From G963677325 sp963810555 (GTDB taxonomy: Bacteria; Bacteroidota; Bacteroidia; Bacteroidales; Prolixibacteraceae), in assembly GCA_963810555.1 (NCBI GenBank), contig CAWENX010000009.1, forward strand, positions 738,610 through 802,609: DNA of 64,000 nucleotides, written 5' to 3'. The translations under genes and the position numbers were made by a program. Below are positions 10,658 to 20,143 of this stretch, in pieces. The notes under the pieces are model-generated. The model ran no database searches, had not been told where the DNA came from, and was given only the letters and a program-made list of their open reading frames with translations. The first letter of the stretch is position 1. Each line of letters begins with the position of its first letter.

Positions 10658-11737
10658 TTATTGATTCAGGCATTCTTTTCGGATCAGATCGGTCTCTTCT
10701 TTGAGGTAAGGTGTCCCATCTTTTCTAAAGATGTCATGGAACCATAAATTTGGTTCAGATCCATCTAAGTGAGTGGCATCTCCCCACTGATACATTGTAT
10801 TTGTTTTACCCGAAACAAGGCCCCAGTTTATTGCCCCTACTTTTTCCTTTTTTAACAGAGGAAGTATATTCTCAAATCTGCTTCCTCGTGTCCGGGCCAT
10901 GTATTCGGTACAGACCAAAGGCCGGTCAAAACGTCTCAGGGAATCAATGGCAGCCTTATGATTTTCGGTAGTTGAATAGTTATGGTAGGTGATTACATCA
11001 GAGTTTGCCAACTGAAAAGCGCTAAGTTCAGGTAAATTGGATATCCATACTCCTGATGATAAGGGCTGTGATGGATTTACTTCTCTCCCCCACTCAAATA
11101 CTTTCTTTAGCAATAGCATCGATTTGTTGCCGTGACCATTTCCAGGTTCGTTGTAAAGGTCCCAAAGCGCTATCCGCTTATCGTCCTTAAATGTTGACAG
11201 TACATCTTTAACGTAAGTTTCCAGGAGTTCAATAATTGAAGGATCATCTTCAATAAGTTTCCCCGGATCCTGTACCCATCCTGAATTGTGAATCCCCGGT
11301 TTGGGGTCCGGCTGTTTGCCTGATGCATAGGTTGGATTCCAGCAGTCATCGAAGAAAACGAAGATCGTCTTTATGTTATACCTGTCTGCGATTGAAAGGT
11401 ACTTGTTCATTCTCTCCTTAAATCCCTCTTTATCAATCTGCCAGGCAAGATGATGAAGGTAAACCCTCATACAGTTCATACCCAGCCCCGCGGCCCAACC
11501 TAACTCACGTTTAATGGCAACTGTATCAAAGGTTTCTGCCTGCCACATCTCCAACTGGTTGATCGCATTACTTGGAATGAAATCAGAGCCCCTCAGCCAA
11601 CCGACTTTTTCAGACCATTCATTCGCCTTCTTTTCTGTCCATCTTGCTCTTCGATTTTGTGAATCCTTTCCACAGCTCCACAGAAGCAAAGTTGCAAAGA
11701 GCATCATCAAAATATTTTTGAGTAACCGTTTATTCAT
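10658..11737 (-). CDS. GH5-like cellulase-family lipoprotein
   Basis: 359 residues, lipoprotein signal (LLLWSC), then a single TIM-barrel domain of the GH-A clan. The acid/base Glu sits in WDLYNEPGNG (around residue 187; NEP is the GH5/GH-A hallmark) and the likely nucleophile Glu in LVCTEYMAR (around 275). An early MNCMRVYLHHLAW segment matches barrel strand 2. Such proteins are often annotated as 1,4-beta-xylanase or mannanase in Bacteroidota, but activity cannot be read off. The gene is intact and heads the galM/GH43/GH2 run. Confidence 0.8.
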   Translation of the reverse strand: MNKRLLKNILMMLFATLLLWSCGKDSQNRRARWTEKKANEWSEKVGWLRGSDFIPSNAINQLEMWQAETFDTVAIKRELGWAAGLGMNCMRVYLHHLAWQIDKEGFKERMNKYLSIADRYNIKTIFVFFDDCWNPTYASGKQPDPKPGIHNSGWVQDPGKLIEDDPSIIELLETYVKDVLSTFKDDKRIALWDLYNEPGNGHGNKSMLLLKKVFEWGREVNPSQPLSSGVWISNLPELSAFQLANSDVITYHNYSTTENHKAAIDSLRRFDRPLVCTEYMARTRGSRFENILPLLKKEKVGAINWGLVSGKTNTMYQWGDATHLDGSEPNLWFHDIFRKDGTPYLKEETDLIRKECLNQ

Positions 11738-11819
11738 AATTGCCAGGTTTAATTATTATTTGCATTATTATATTTGACCAAAATACTTTAAAATTAATAA
11801 ACAGAAATCTTCTTTTTTA

Positions 11820-13409
11820 TCATTTTTCCAACTTAATCGAATTAAGAAAATCGGGCACCCTCCGGTGTTTCGTTCCCTGTTCAAAAGCATAGGCAATTTC
11901 AAGAAGAACCGGCTCACTCCATTCTCTTCCAAAAAAGCTTATCCCGACAGGCAATCCGTCAATCTCTCCCATGGGAAGCGTTATATTCGGATAACCTGCC
12001 CTCGCAGCATAAGAAGAGCTTTCAGGCTCGTCCCTGTTCCCGTTTATCAGATCCGTTTTCGGGGCAGGACCAGCAGCGGGACCAATGATTGCATCCAATC
12101 TGTACTTATTCATCACTTTGTCAATACCCTCTGTCCCCGACTGCCTTTAGACTTTTACAAATGACTTCTTGTATTCAGCCGAATTCAGATCCCCTTTCTC
12201 CTGAGCCAATTCAAGCCACTTCTGATTAAAATATTTCAGTTCAACAGAGTCATCTTTATTAAATGCAATCAAATCCTCAACATTTTTAATTGGAGCATTG
12301 GGTCCAAGCGATTGGAAATATTTGTTCAGACCGTCTTTGAATTCATAAAGCATTAAATTTATTTCATCCCCGGAAAGATTATCGTCTGAGATTTTATTAA
12401 TCTCAATAATCTCTGCTCCCTGTGATTTCATAAAATCCACTGCCTTAAGCATAAGGGCTGCTACTTTGTAATAAGATCTCAGTGCAGGTTTATAAAAACC
12501 TATCCTTTTACCCTTCAATCCATCTTCTTTTAAGAATTGAGTATAATCAGTAAAGGATTTACCCTCACTGGTAAATGTTTTTTCGTCCGTCGAATCCACT
12601 CCTGTCAATGCCCCAAGGCAAATTGCCGCATCTCTTACCGTGCGTGCCATAGGACCCGGAGTATCTTGTGTAAATGAAATAGGAATGATCCCTGACCGGC
12701 TGATAAGTCCTACAGTTGGCTTTATTCCTACGACACCGTTTGCACTTGAAGGTCCTACAATGGAGCCATCAGTTTCGGTTCCTATGGCAAGAACGGTAAG
12801 ATTGGCAGAAACAGAAGCTCCCGATCCTGAGCTTGATCCACTGGGATTTCTGGTTATATCGTATGGATTGTTTGTCTGTCCCCCTAATCCGCTCCATCCG
12901 CTTGTTGATTTTTGTCCCCTGAAATTTGCCCATTCACTTAGATTGGCTTTGCCAAGAATGACGGCCCCGGCTTCCCTGAGTTTTTCTGCCACATAACTGT
13001 CCTGCAACGGATAGGAGTTTCTCAGCGCTCTTGACCCGGCAGTAGTAGGCATCTTATCATGAGTATCGATATTGTCTTTAAGAATAACAGGTATCCCATG
13101 CAGTGGCCCCCTCATTTTTCCCTCTTTCATTTCCTTGTCAAGTTCTTCTGCAATCCGAATAGCATCAGGATTTACTGTGATCACAGAATTCAGTTTCGGA
13201 CCGTTTTTATCAATTTGATCAATTCTCTCAAGATAAGACTTAACAACTTCTTTAATGGTAAATGATTTATTTTTGTACCCTTGCTGGAGTCTTGCTATAT
13301 CATATTCCAGAAACCCAAAATCATTATAATCCTTTATCTGAGTTTTCCTGACAGAAGGCTGACAAGAATACATCAATAATATAACTGCAATAGTGATGAG
13401 CTTTTTCAT
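11820..13409 (-). pseudogene. Amidase-signature lipoprotein with in-frame stop
   Basis: Amidase-signature (GatA-like) hydrolase with a lipoprotein signal (LLMYSCQPS). The Ser-cisSer-Lys triad is visible: Lys in ILKDNIDTHD, the cis-Ser within GSSSGSGA and the nucleophile in GTETDGSIVGPSS. The N-terminal 420 residues end at a TAA (12147-12149). The same frame continues past it (RQSGTEGIDKVMNKY) to 11820 with the normal C terminus (YPNITLPMG, LPVGISFFG). This is therefore an in-frame stop or two compensating indels, not a simple shift. Likely hydrolyses peptide or amide bonds outside the cytoplasm; the link to carbohydrate metabolism is only positional. Confidence 0.85.
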
Positions 13410-13418
13410 GACCGGTAA

Positions 13419-13670
13419 TTAACTTTGAATGTCAGTTAAATTTATGCAATAATCGTCGACTATTTCTTTTGCCCTATTGAAATCTGATTCAGAGATCATG
13501 ACTTTCACCTCCTGTGCAAATGCCGGAATATAGGCATAGGTATTTAAAACTGAATTCTTAAGAAATGATTCAATTCCTTCTTCTTTTAAAAGACTTGTAA
13601 TCATTTCACATTCCCACAGAGTTCCGGAATATATTTCAATAACCTTATCTTCATTGCCCGGCTGAAACAT
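13419..13670 (-). CDS. DUF2007 small putative signal-transducing protein
   Basis: 83 residues, no signal peptide. The sequence KVIEIYSGTLWECEMITSLLKEEGI followed by VKVMISESDFNRAKEIVDDY fits the DUF2007 ferredoxin-like fold, found as small stand-alone proteins in Bacteroidota. The function of the family is unknown. It lies 9 nt upstream of the amidase start and 9 nt downstream of the esterase end, so it sits inside the operon. Intact. Confidence 0.8.
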   Translation of the reverse strand: MFQPGNEDKVIEIYSGTLWECEMITSLLKEEGIESFLKNSVLNTYAYIPAFAQEVKVMISESDFNRAKEIVDDYCINLTDIQS

Positions 13671-13679
13671 TGAACAGAA

Positions 13680-14606
13680 TTATTTCTTAAAGTACTTCCA
13701 GTGGAATTCAGCCACCCTGACCGATTCCGGGTGCCAGAAAGCCCAGTTATGGATTCCCGGAGCTTCCCTGTACTCTACACTGAATCCTAATGATTTAAGA
13801 TAGTCCCTCATCTTTCTGTTTTCTGCACGATCAAATCATCCTCTGTGCCGCATGCAAGATATACAGGAGGCATTTTTTTACCTTTTACCTTCAGAGCCGC
13901 AATCCTTTTATAATGGTCAAGGGCATCATATTCTGCTTTATTCTCTTCATATGGACCGATCATTGTCCTTAGTCGTCTGGCACTTCCTTTTTCAGATGTA
14001 TCCAAAAAGACACTTGAGAGGCCGCTTATTGAACAGAACATCTCAGGATGTACAAGGGCATAATGAAGTGCTCCAAATCCACCCATCGAGAATCCTGTTA
14101 GTCCCCTTTTTGGTCTTATCCACACGATACATTTTATCTATAGTTGGAATAAATTCCTTAAAAAAGAAAGTTGTAAAAAGTGATTTATGTTTTGTGGTGT
14201 CGGCTTTCTCTCTTCCCGTTCTTACCGGATATTTGGAATCAATATACATCGAAAATGAGTCACCATCGAAACAGGTGTAAATAAAGGGCTTCTCCTTCAG
14301 CTCGTTCTGAAGTAAGCTCATGGCAGCATATGTGTCATAGGGAGCGCTTGCCCCATGCAAAGTATAAAGGATTGGAAATTCTTTCTTACTGTCTGTCTGA
14401 TAGGTCGGCGGAAGTACCACAACGACTTTTATATCCCTCTCCATGCTTGGGGAGAAAATACGGAATCGCTGAATTGTGCATCCCGAGGGAGCTACATAAG
14501 ATGTATCGATAACCTGTTTCCTATCTTTGGGTAATGAACCCTCAGAATTCAAGGATGTAAACAGTACCAGTAATAGGGTTGCTGCTGTTAAAATATTTCT
14601 TTTCAT
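13680..14606 (-). pseudogene. Esterase D / enterochelin-esterase-like alpha/beta hydrolase, two frameshifts
   Basis: Secreted esterase with a Sec signal at 14606. Features: VVLPPTYQTDSKKEFPILYTLHG (oxyanion strand), nucleophile elbow GFSMGGFG, acid region CGTEDDLIVQ and catalytic His in EAPGIHNWAFW. Three frames carry it. The first break is at a G-run (CCCC on + at 14103-14106); reading three Gs restores VDKTKKGLTGFSMGG. The second is near an A-run about 13825, after which RKMRDYLKSLGF continues to the stop at 13680. Related enzymes deacetylate or de-feruloylate polysaccharides, which suits the cluster. Substrate unproven. Confidence 0.85.
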
Positions 14607-14747
14607 AGACTCAGATTTTATTTATTTTTCAACTCTTAAATTACATAACTTTAATCTTTAAACCATAATTTTCCATGTTTGGGTCAAAGTTTTATGGAAA
14701 TTGGCTAATATGTCATATCCTACATTTCCTACATTTCCTACTTTCCT

Positions 14748-14767
14748 CCGTCGGATAAATCCGACGG
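14748..14767. terminator. Perfect hairpin in intergenic gap (possible bidirectional terminator)
   Basis: Nine-bp perfect inverted repeat CCGTCGGAT/ATCCGACGG with a 2-nt loop, between the PKD-protein stop (14815) and the esterase start (14606). No clear U-tract follows on either strand, so this may instead be a scattered palindromic repeat: a similar CCGTC...GACGG stem recurs at 23933 and 24037. Confidence 0.4.
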
Positions 14768-14814
14768 CAATTGATAACTTCATTTCCTAAAGTCTGTAGC
14801 CTTCAGTCTTTAGC

Positions 14815-15875
14815 CTATTTTAGCGCCACATCCCACATCTTTGATCTCCTCGATTTGCCATCGGGGCCTTCGACATAAAGGACAACAATATATTTGCCCT
14901 CTTTTTTGTACTGATGTAACGGATGCTGCTCGGTCGATGTTGTCCCGTCTCCGAAATCCCATTTCCAGGAAGTGATTTTTCCTGTCGATTTATCCTCGAA
15001 TGCCACCAGTCTTCTGTCCATATCCAGAACAGTGAAAGACCATTCCGCCTCAATTTTCTTTCTGAACTGAGGTTCCAGCGGCATCAGCTTAAATGTTCTT
15101 AGTTCGGAAGCAATACCATACATGGTATGTTTATCCGAGAGGTTCCAGAATCCGTTGTCTCCCTTGTCGATATCACAAATTGCCCATGACATTCCAATGT
15201 TCTTCCCTTCTCTCAGAACCGATTCAACTGCTCGCTGTGGTCCCTCTAGCCCTGCATAATCAAATGGAGTAATCCAAAACTCAAGAATCAGCTTTCCTGA
15301 TTCTCCCTGTTTAAAATTATAATTATAAGCCGCATTGGCATAGGGAAGCTCTTTTACCCAGGGCTGGCTTCCCCATAAGAGGCACCAGTCCTGACCCACA
15401 GCAGGAGTAAAAATATGATAATTCTGGGCGTGGACTCCATGTAGGCTAAAATAACCGTCCATGGTATTTTTCAATGCCGGGATCGGATGAAACTCCTCAA
15501 TCAGCGGTCCTCCCGACTGATCTCCATCCACAACAACTTCAAATACATCATGATGCAAATCCGTTCTTTCAAATTCCCAGTAATTGTCATATGCCTCATA
15601 GAGAAAATAGAGGCGATTCATTCCCTTACCCAACCCACCTTTACCTTTACATTGATGTTCATGGTATCCAGCACCGGATGTTTCTTTGTATCATCTCTCA
15701 ACTGGTCATTCCCGATAATGTAATCACTCGGAACCATGTCCCAGTCACTCGGATCGCCGTCAATCCTTGGAATCTTATCTGCCGGAAACTGAAAAATCTT
15801 CAGTGTGCTGTCAATCTGGGAAATTGAATTAAAGCAAACCAGGAATACTAATGCAATGGTAAATATGATTTTCAT
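14815..15875 (-). pseudogene. Secreted CBM9-like / PKD-domain protein, one frameshift
   Basis: Sec signal peptide (ends near FNSISQ), then PRIDGDPSDWDMVP, the opening motif of CBM9-like/DOMON carbohydrate-binding domains, continuing through a beta-sandwich (NRLYFLYEAYDNYWEF). The C-terminal 75 residues are a PKD domain with the characteristic WDFGDGTTSTEQHPLHQY. Frames join around 15625, where ...KVGWV- should run into -KGMNRLYFL; the break is in a short G/A run. Likely binds a polysaccharide at the cell surface, helping the neighbouring hydrolases. No catalytic residues identified. Confidence 0.75.
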
Positions 15876-15902
15876 AAGTTGTAAGAATTATTTGATTAAC
15901 AA

Positions 15903-16368
15903 TTTCACGCAAAGAACGCCAAGATAAAATAAAGAACGCAAAGATTAAAGATGATTTACTATTCTATGAATCCCATCTTTTAATCGTATTGTGTTAAAAT
16001 TTATAAGTAAGCCAAGTTTGCATTCGCTTAACTTCAAATAAGTAAGAACTTGTGCAAAATGCACTGGTGCAAGCGTTTCAATCGATTTTACTTCAATTAT
16101 TAGTTTCTTTTCAATCCTTAGATCTATCCTATACCCGCATTCCATTTTAATATCGTTGTAGATCATTGGCAATGCAAGCTGTTGTTCAACAAACAGACCC
16201 GAAGTTTTTAATTCATAAGCCAGAGCATTTTCATAAACCGATTCGAGCAATCCTGGTCCAAGTTGTTTATGAATTTTTATTGCATTGCCTATCACTACAA
16301 ACGAAATTTCATTTTCAGTCATTTCTCACTTTGCGTTCTTCTTTTTTCTTTGCGTCCTTTGCGTGAAA
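15903..16368. mobile_element. GxxExxY cassette bounded by nested inverted repeats
   Basis: The small GxxExxY gene is framed by outer inverted repeats of 17 nt (15903-15919 versus 16352-16368, one mismatch: TTTCACGCAAAGrACGC). Inside these are perfect 12-nt inner repeats (AAGAACGCAAAG 15932-15943 versus 16329-16340). The repeats abut the coding region within a few nt on both sides. No transposase is encoded, so movement would depend on another element. The repeat symmetry is directly visible; mobility is inference. Confidence 0.55.
15945..16322 (-). CDS. GxxExxY protein (PD-(D/E)XK-like)
   Basis: 125 residues. The name-giving motif is present as GPGLLESVYENAL near residue 22. It is followed by a nuclease-like core with YRIDLRIEKKLIIEVKSIE (D...E-x-K) near residues 68-86, typical of the PDDEXK_3/GxxExxY family, and a C-terminal LTYLKLSECKLGLLINFN. 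Function is not established; such genes are very common and multi-copy in Bacteroidota and other environmental genomes. It sits between two carbohydrate genes and is bounded by inverted repeats, so it may have inserted there. Confidence 0.88.
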   Translation of the reverse strand: MTENEISFVVIGNAIKIHKQLGPGLLESVYENALAYELKTSGLFVEQQLALPMIYNDIKMECGYRIDLRIEKKLIIEVKSIETLAPVHFAQVLTYLKLSECKLGLLINFNTIRLKDGIHRIVNHL

Positions 16369-16387
16369 CTCTTTGATTATTAATAAA

Positions 16388-18735
16388 CTAAATCATTAAT
16401 TTCCTTAATGTCTTCGAATCCCCTGTAAAATACAAATTAGTTGAAGCCGGCAAAACCGAAACCTCAAAACTCTTCGTATTCCCTGCAATTCGTTTGCCTT
16501 CAAAAAGATCATAAACCTCTTCAACTTCATCCGGCAAGTCTATTCTCCGCTTGCCTCCTGAATGGTATGGATACAAAGCAATTCCTTTGACGCATGCAAC
16601 ACATCCCCTTCTCCATTGTAAAGATGAACGCCTGCATAACGTGCAATCCCTCTTAAAACAGGCGCAGGCAAAAACGGCATAGCACAATAAATGGATTTCC
16701 AATTATCCGACATCTTCACTCCCAGCCCCGGCACACAACTCCCTTGAGAAAAAACAATATTTCCAAGTATATCTGCTTCCTTATCATCAATCGAAAACAA
16801 CGGTCCCAGCGCCGCATCATAATTCCAGAACAGGTCCTGCGGCAAGCCTTTCGTTATCAGGATGCTCAAAGTTGGTCACATACATAAAAGCAGGCCACGG
16901 CAGCTGTCCCATTGCAAATTTAAATCCTGTTAACTCACTCATGTTTTCCAGCGAAGGCCTGTCTTTTATATACCCAGGAGCATATATCCAAAGCGCCGTA
17001 CCGCCTCCCCGCTTAAGCTGCGTTTTCATTTTTTCCCTCTGCGTCCCATCAAGATACCAGGCATTCAGAAAAACATAGAGTTTGTAAGGCTTCAGCTTCC
17101 CTTCAAGAAAATCCTCCAGGAAATAATAATCCGATGCGGCTCCCAGCCTTGCTATTCCCTGGTAAATCTGGTTTGAAACACACGCAAGGTCAAGGTTATA
17201 TTTGGGAGTTTCGTACATCATACTTATCTCATCCACAATTACGGCTATATCAGCGCTGGGCTTACGGTCAAGCTGCATCGCGAAGGTTCCCAACTCATTG
17301 AACCGCTTTAATGTGGGGTACAATTGCTGATCTGCGACAGGCGCCCTCCATATTCCCTGTCCGTGAATCAAAGCTCTTGCAAAATCCCTCCGCATAATGG
17401 AAATGCTTTCCTGCAAACTTCTCGTCCTCCCGTAAATCAAAGGCTCTTTCAACCTTGCAGGCGGAGTATCATGCAAACGGATATCATCCTCAACGATTCC
17501 AAGCTTTCCGTGCATCCTGACCGATTCAGTGAGGTAAGTTGTCAGCCCGTCTCCTCCTATTCCCCTAAACCCGTAACTGACAGGACTGATCACAAAATCA
17601 ACGTAAGGCGATTTGAGAACCTTCATAAATGCAAGGTGCCCGTCCCTCTGGATCTTTGAATATTTGTTCCCCTCGCCTGTATTTCCGCCGAAAGAGCTCT
17701 CCTTTTCCCCGAAAAAGTCCTGGTTGTAAGGGGCATTGAGTGTATAACCGTAAAAAACTCCCGCCAGCGCTTTGTTATTCACAGCCTCCTTGATCACTTT
17801 GCAGAATTCGTTGATGTGATCCGCGCAAAGATTGGCAAGACAGGAAAAATAATCAACCACATGCTGCTCATATTTGGGATCCCGGAAATCATAATGAGTC
17901 GTCTGAAGCTGTTCAGCCTGTTTGGGAACCTCAGCCGTTTCAAATGTGATGTCAGGATTGTTCCATGCAGTTTTAAAAGCCTGTAAATCATTCCTGTATT
18001 TTTCCTTTAGGAAGTTCCTGAAATGCCTTTTCATCGGTTCGCTGTAATCGCCGCACTGCTCTGTTCCCGAAGAGCTCCATTTTGTCCATTCACCTGATTG
18101 TCCGGCCATTACCTGGTAAGCAATCACCTTTTTTTCAAGCCCGATATTCCTGATATGCTCTATGTACTTCTGCAGGAACTCCTTGGCCTCCTTTTGCCAC
18201 ACAAGCGAAGCATACGATTGCTCAGGACGTTTCCCTTCCGTAGTGACCTCGCACTCATCGGGATAGACTTTTTGCCACCACCCGTCGTCTTTCTCCAAGC
18301 TGAATGCGCAGATGAAGCCTCGCCTCAGGATCGGTATTCAGTATCTGTTTGAAGCTTGCCTCAACTCCCGAAAAATCGAAATGCCCTTCCAGCCCTGCTT
18401 TCGGGCCGCACCACTCTCTTCCCACGCCAAATGCATAGATATGGGTGCCTGTCTTCGCCATCTTTTGGGCAGTATCCGAATTGCCGTTAAAAGGATGCTC
18501 AGCCGACCACTCCCTGTGCCCCCAATGAGTAGGCGTAGGCGTCGAAACCCACATCCCTGGGAAATGTGTGGGCTTACCGTCCAAAAAGAGTGTCGGAGTT
18601 CCATTGTATGGCTTCACTTCTGCAAAAGCCTCAGAATCAACTGAGCCTAAAAGCGATGCTTTCGATTCAATCGATGAGTGCTACAATTCCTATAGTTGAT
18701 AAAGTAGTAATTTTAATAAGGTCGCGACGTTTCAT
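16388..18735 (-). pseudogene. GH42-like glycoside hydrolase with Tat-like signal, about four frameshifts
   Basis: One long protein split over frames. From ATG 18735 a twin-arginine-like N terminus (MKRRDLIKI plus hydrophobic stretch) leads into KPYNGTPTLFLDGKPTHFPG. The long middle (18298-16817) is a TIM barrel with QSGEWTKW (candidate acid/base Glu) and KLGIVEDDIR (candidate nucleophile), then a Rossmann-like trimerisation domain (ADIAVIVDEISMMYE, YKLYVFLNAWYLD) as in GH42 beta-galactosidases. The C terminus continues at 16869-16540 and 16600-16388. Breaks lie near 18670, 18290, 16850 and 16580. Family call rests on fold order and is less certain than for GH2. Confidence 0.65.
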
Positions 18736-18753
18736 ATTTATAAATTATTTTCC

Positions 18754-20076
18754 TCACCTTTGCCATCCTTCTATTTTGAAATTCTTTTCCAATAATATTC
18801 TTTCTGGCTTTCCAGAATCTGGTACAAACCATAATTCAAATCGTGCAGCATATGGCTTACCCCAATCTCCCTCATATATTGTGAAGTTTGAGTTAGAGTA
18901 AAAAAGTTCTTGGCTATTATCAGACCATCCAACCCATTCATTAGTACTTTGTTTTAAAGACTCAGCGGAGAGAGGAATATTTTTGGTGATCTCATATGCC
19001 TTTAAATAAACCATTCCGCTTTCCTGTGGATTTACCCAAATTTCATATTCATAAATACCAGGTTGTATTGAATTATGAAGTTCAAAATTTAATTTACCAC
19101 AACGTATTGATGAATCAGGCAAAATTTGTTTAATATTTTCGAAAGTCGGATTAACCAAAATTTTGTTAAATTCTGCCTCAGAATAATCAATCGCAGCTTG
19201 AGTCATTATTCTATCTCTGCGTGAGGATTGGTCAAATATTTCAACAAGTATGTTATCACCTTCCAAGATAACCATGCTTCCGTTTAGATTATTTCCAGAT
19301 GAAATATTAACATCTTTGGTGTCTGCAATCCTTATTTCCGTAGAACTTCTCAAATTTCTGATCCATTTTTTATTAGACAAACCAATTGTAAATCTATTTT
19401 GAAATTGAGGAATTGTATCACCCTTGCCAAATAAATAAAATTCAAAATTTGTATAGTATCCATTTAAGGTATATATCCAATTACCATTATAATTCCATCT
19501 ACGTGTTGCATATTTGTATCCCCTTTCAGTGAATACTCGCCATGAAGGATTGGTCGAGAGATATCTCAATAAAACTTCTTTATTGTCCAAATTCAGACGA
19601 TTGAGAGAAGTTAGAATAGCTGATATTCTAGAAGTATAACTTTCTTTTGCTTTCAAAGAATTCAATATGTAATCTTGATATAAATTTTTATGATGACAAA
19701 CTTTTGATTTCCATGATGTAGTATCGTTAATTTCAATATTATGAGGTATTTTTAAATTATCTGCAAATCCATCATCAGAGTTGGTAAAAAGACTTATAAA
19801 TCCAAACAAGCCCAAAACTGACAAAAACATAAAGATTGATAACAAACCTTTCAACCACCTTTTACTTATGAACTGGTAAAAAATCGAAGAAATTATTGCT
19901 ATAATGGATAGAACAAAAAAGAATTCCATCATTATCTCAATTGGTCTAAGATGAACAATATAATTACCAAAATAAATTTCGACTATCATTAATAATATGA
20001 TGATTGAAAGTGGTAACCACCATTTCTCCAAAAAATAAATGATACCCTTTTTCATATTCTCAATTTTAAACGCCAA
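18754..20076 (-). CDS. Uncharacterised AT-rich membrane protein
   Basis: 440 residues, not recognised. Three hydrophobic segments lie in the first 110 residues (LSIIILLMIVEIYF, FFFVLSIIAIISSIFY, LLSIFMFLSVLGLFGFISLF). Next come a charged helical region with LNSLKAKESYTSR and a large C-terminal domain of about 300 residues rich in beta-strand-like runs (WIYTLNGYYTNFEFYLF, GIYEYEIWVNPQESG). By eye the gene is clearly richer in A/T than the flanking hydrolase genes, and unlike them it has no frameshift. ATG at residue 8 (MKKGIIYF) is an alternative start. Possibly acquired separately from the cluster around it. Confidence 0.7.
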   Translation of the reverse strand: MAFKIENMKKGIIYFLEKWWLPLSIIILLMIVEIYFGNYIVHLRPIEIMMEFFFVLSIIAIISSIFYQFISKRWLKGLLSIFMFLSVLGLFGFISLFTNSDDGFADNLKIPHNIEINDTTSWKSKVCHHKNLYQDYILNSLKAKESYTSRISAILTSLNRLNLDNKEVLLRYLSTNPSWRVFTERGYKYATRRWNYNGNWIYTLNGYYTNFEFYLFGKGDTIPQFQNRFTIGLSNKKWIRNLRSSTEIRIADTKDVNISSGNNLNGSMVILEGDNILVEIFDQSSRRDRIMTQAAIDYSEAEFNKILVNPTFENIKQILPDSSIRCGKLNFELHNSIQPGIYEYEIWVNPQESGMVYLKAYEITKNIPLSAESLKQSTNEWVGWSDNSQELFYSNSNFTIYEGDWGKPYAARFELWFVPDSGKPERILLEKNFKIEGWQR

Positions 20077-20143
20077 TCTAAGAATTAGAACACTCCTTCA
20101 AGTAAATAAATGTATAAAATAAATGCTATCAAATGGATATTTC

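Noticed and set aside
13852..14280. 142-codon plus-strand ORF
   Set aside because: Antisense shadow of the esterase gene, whose motifs lie on the other strand.
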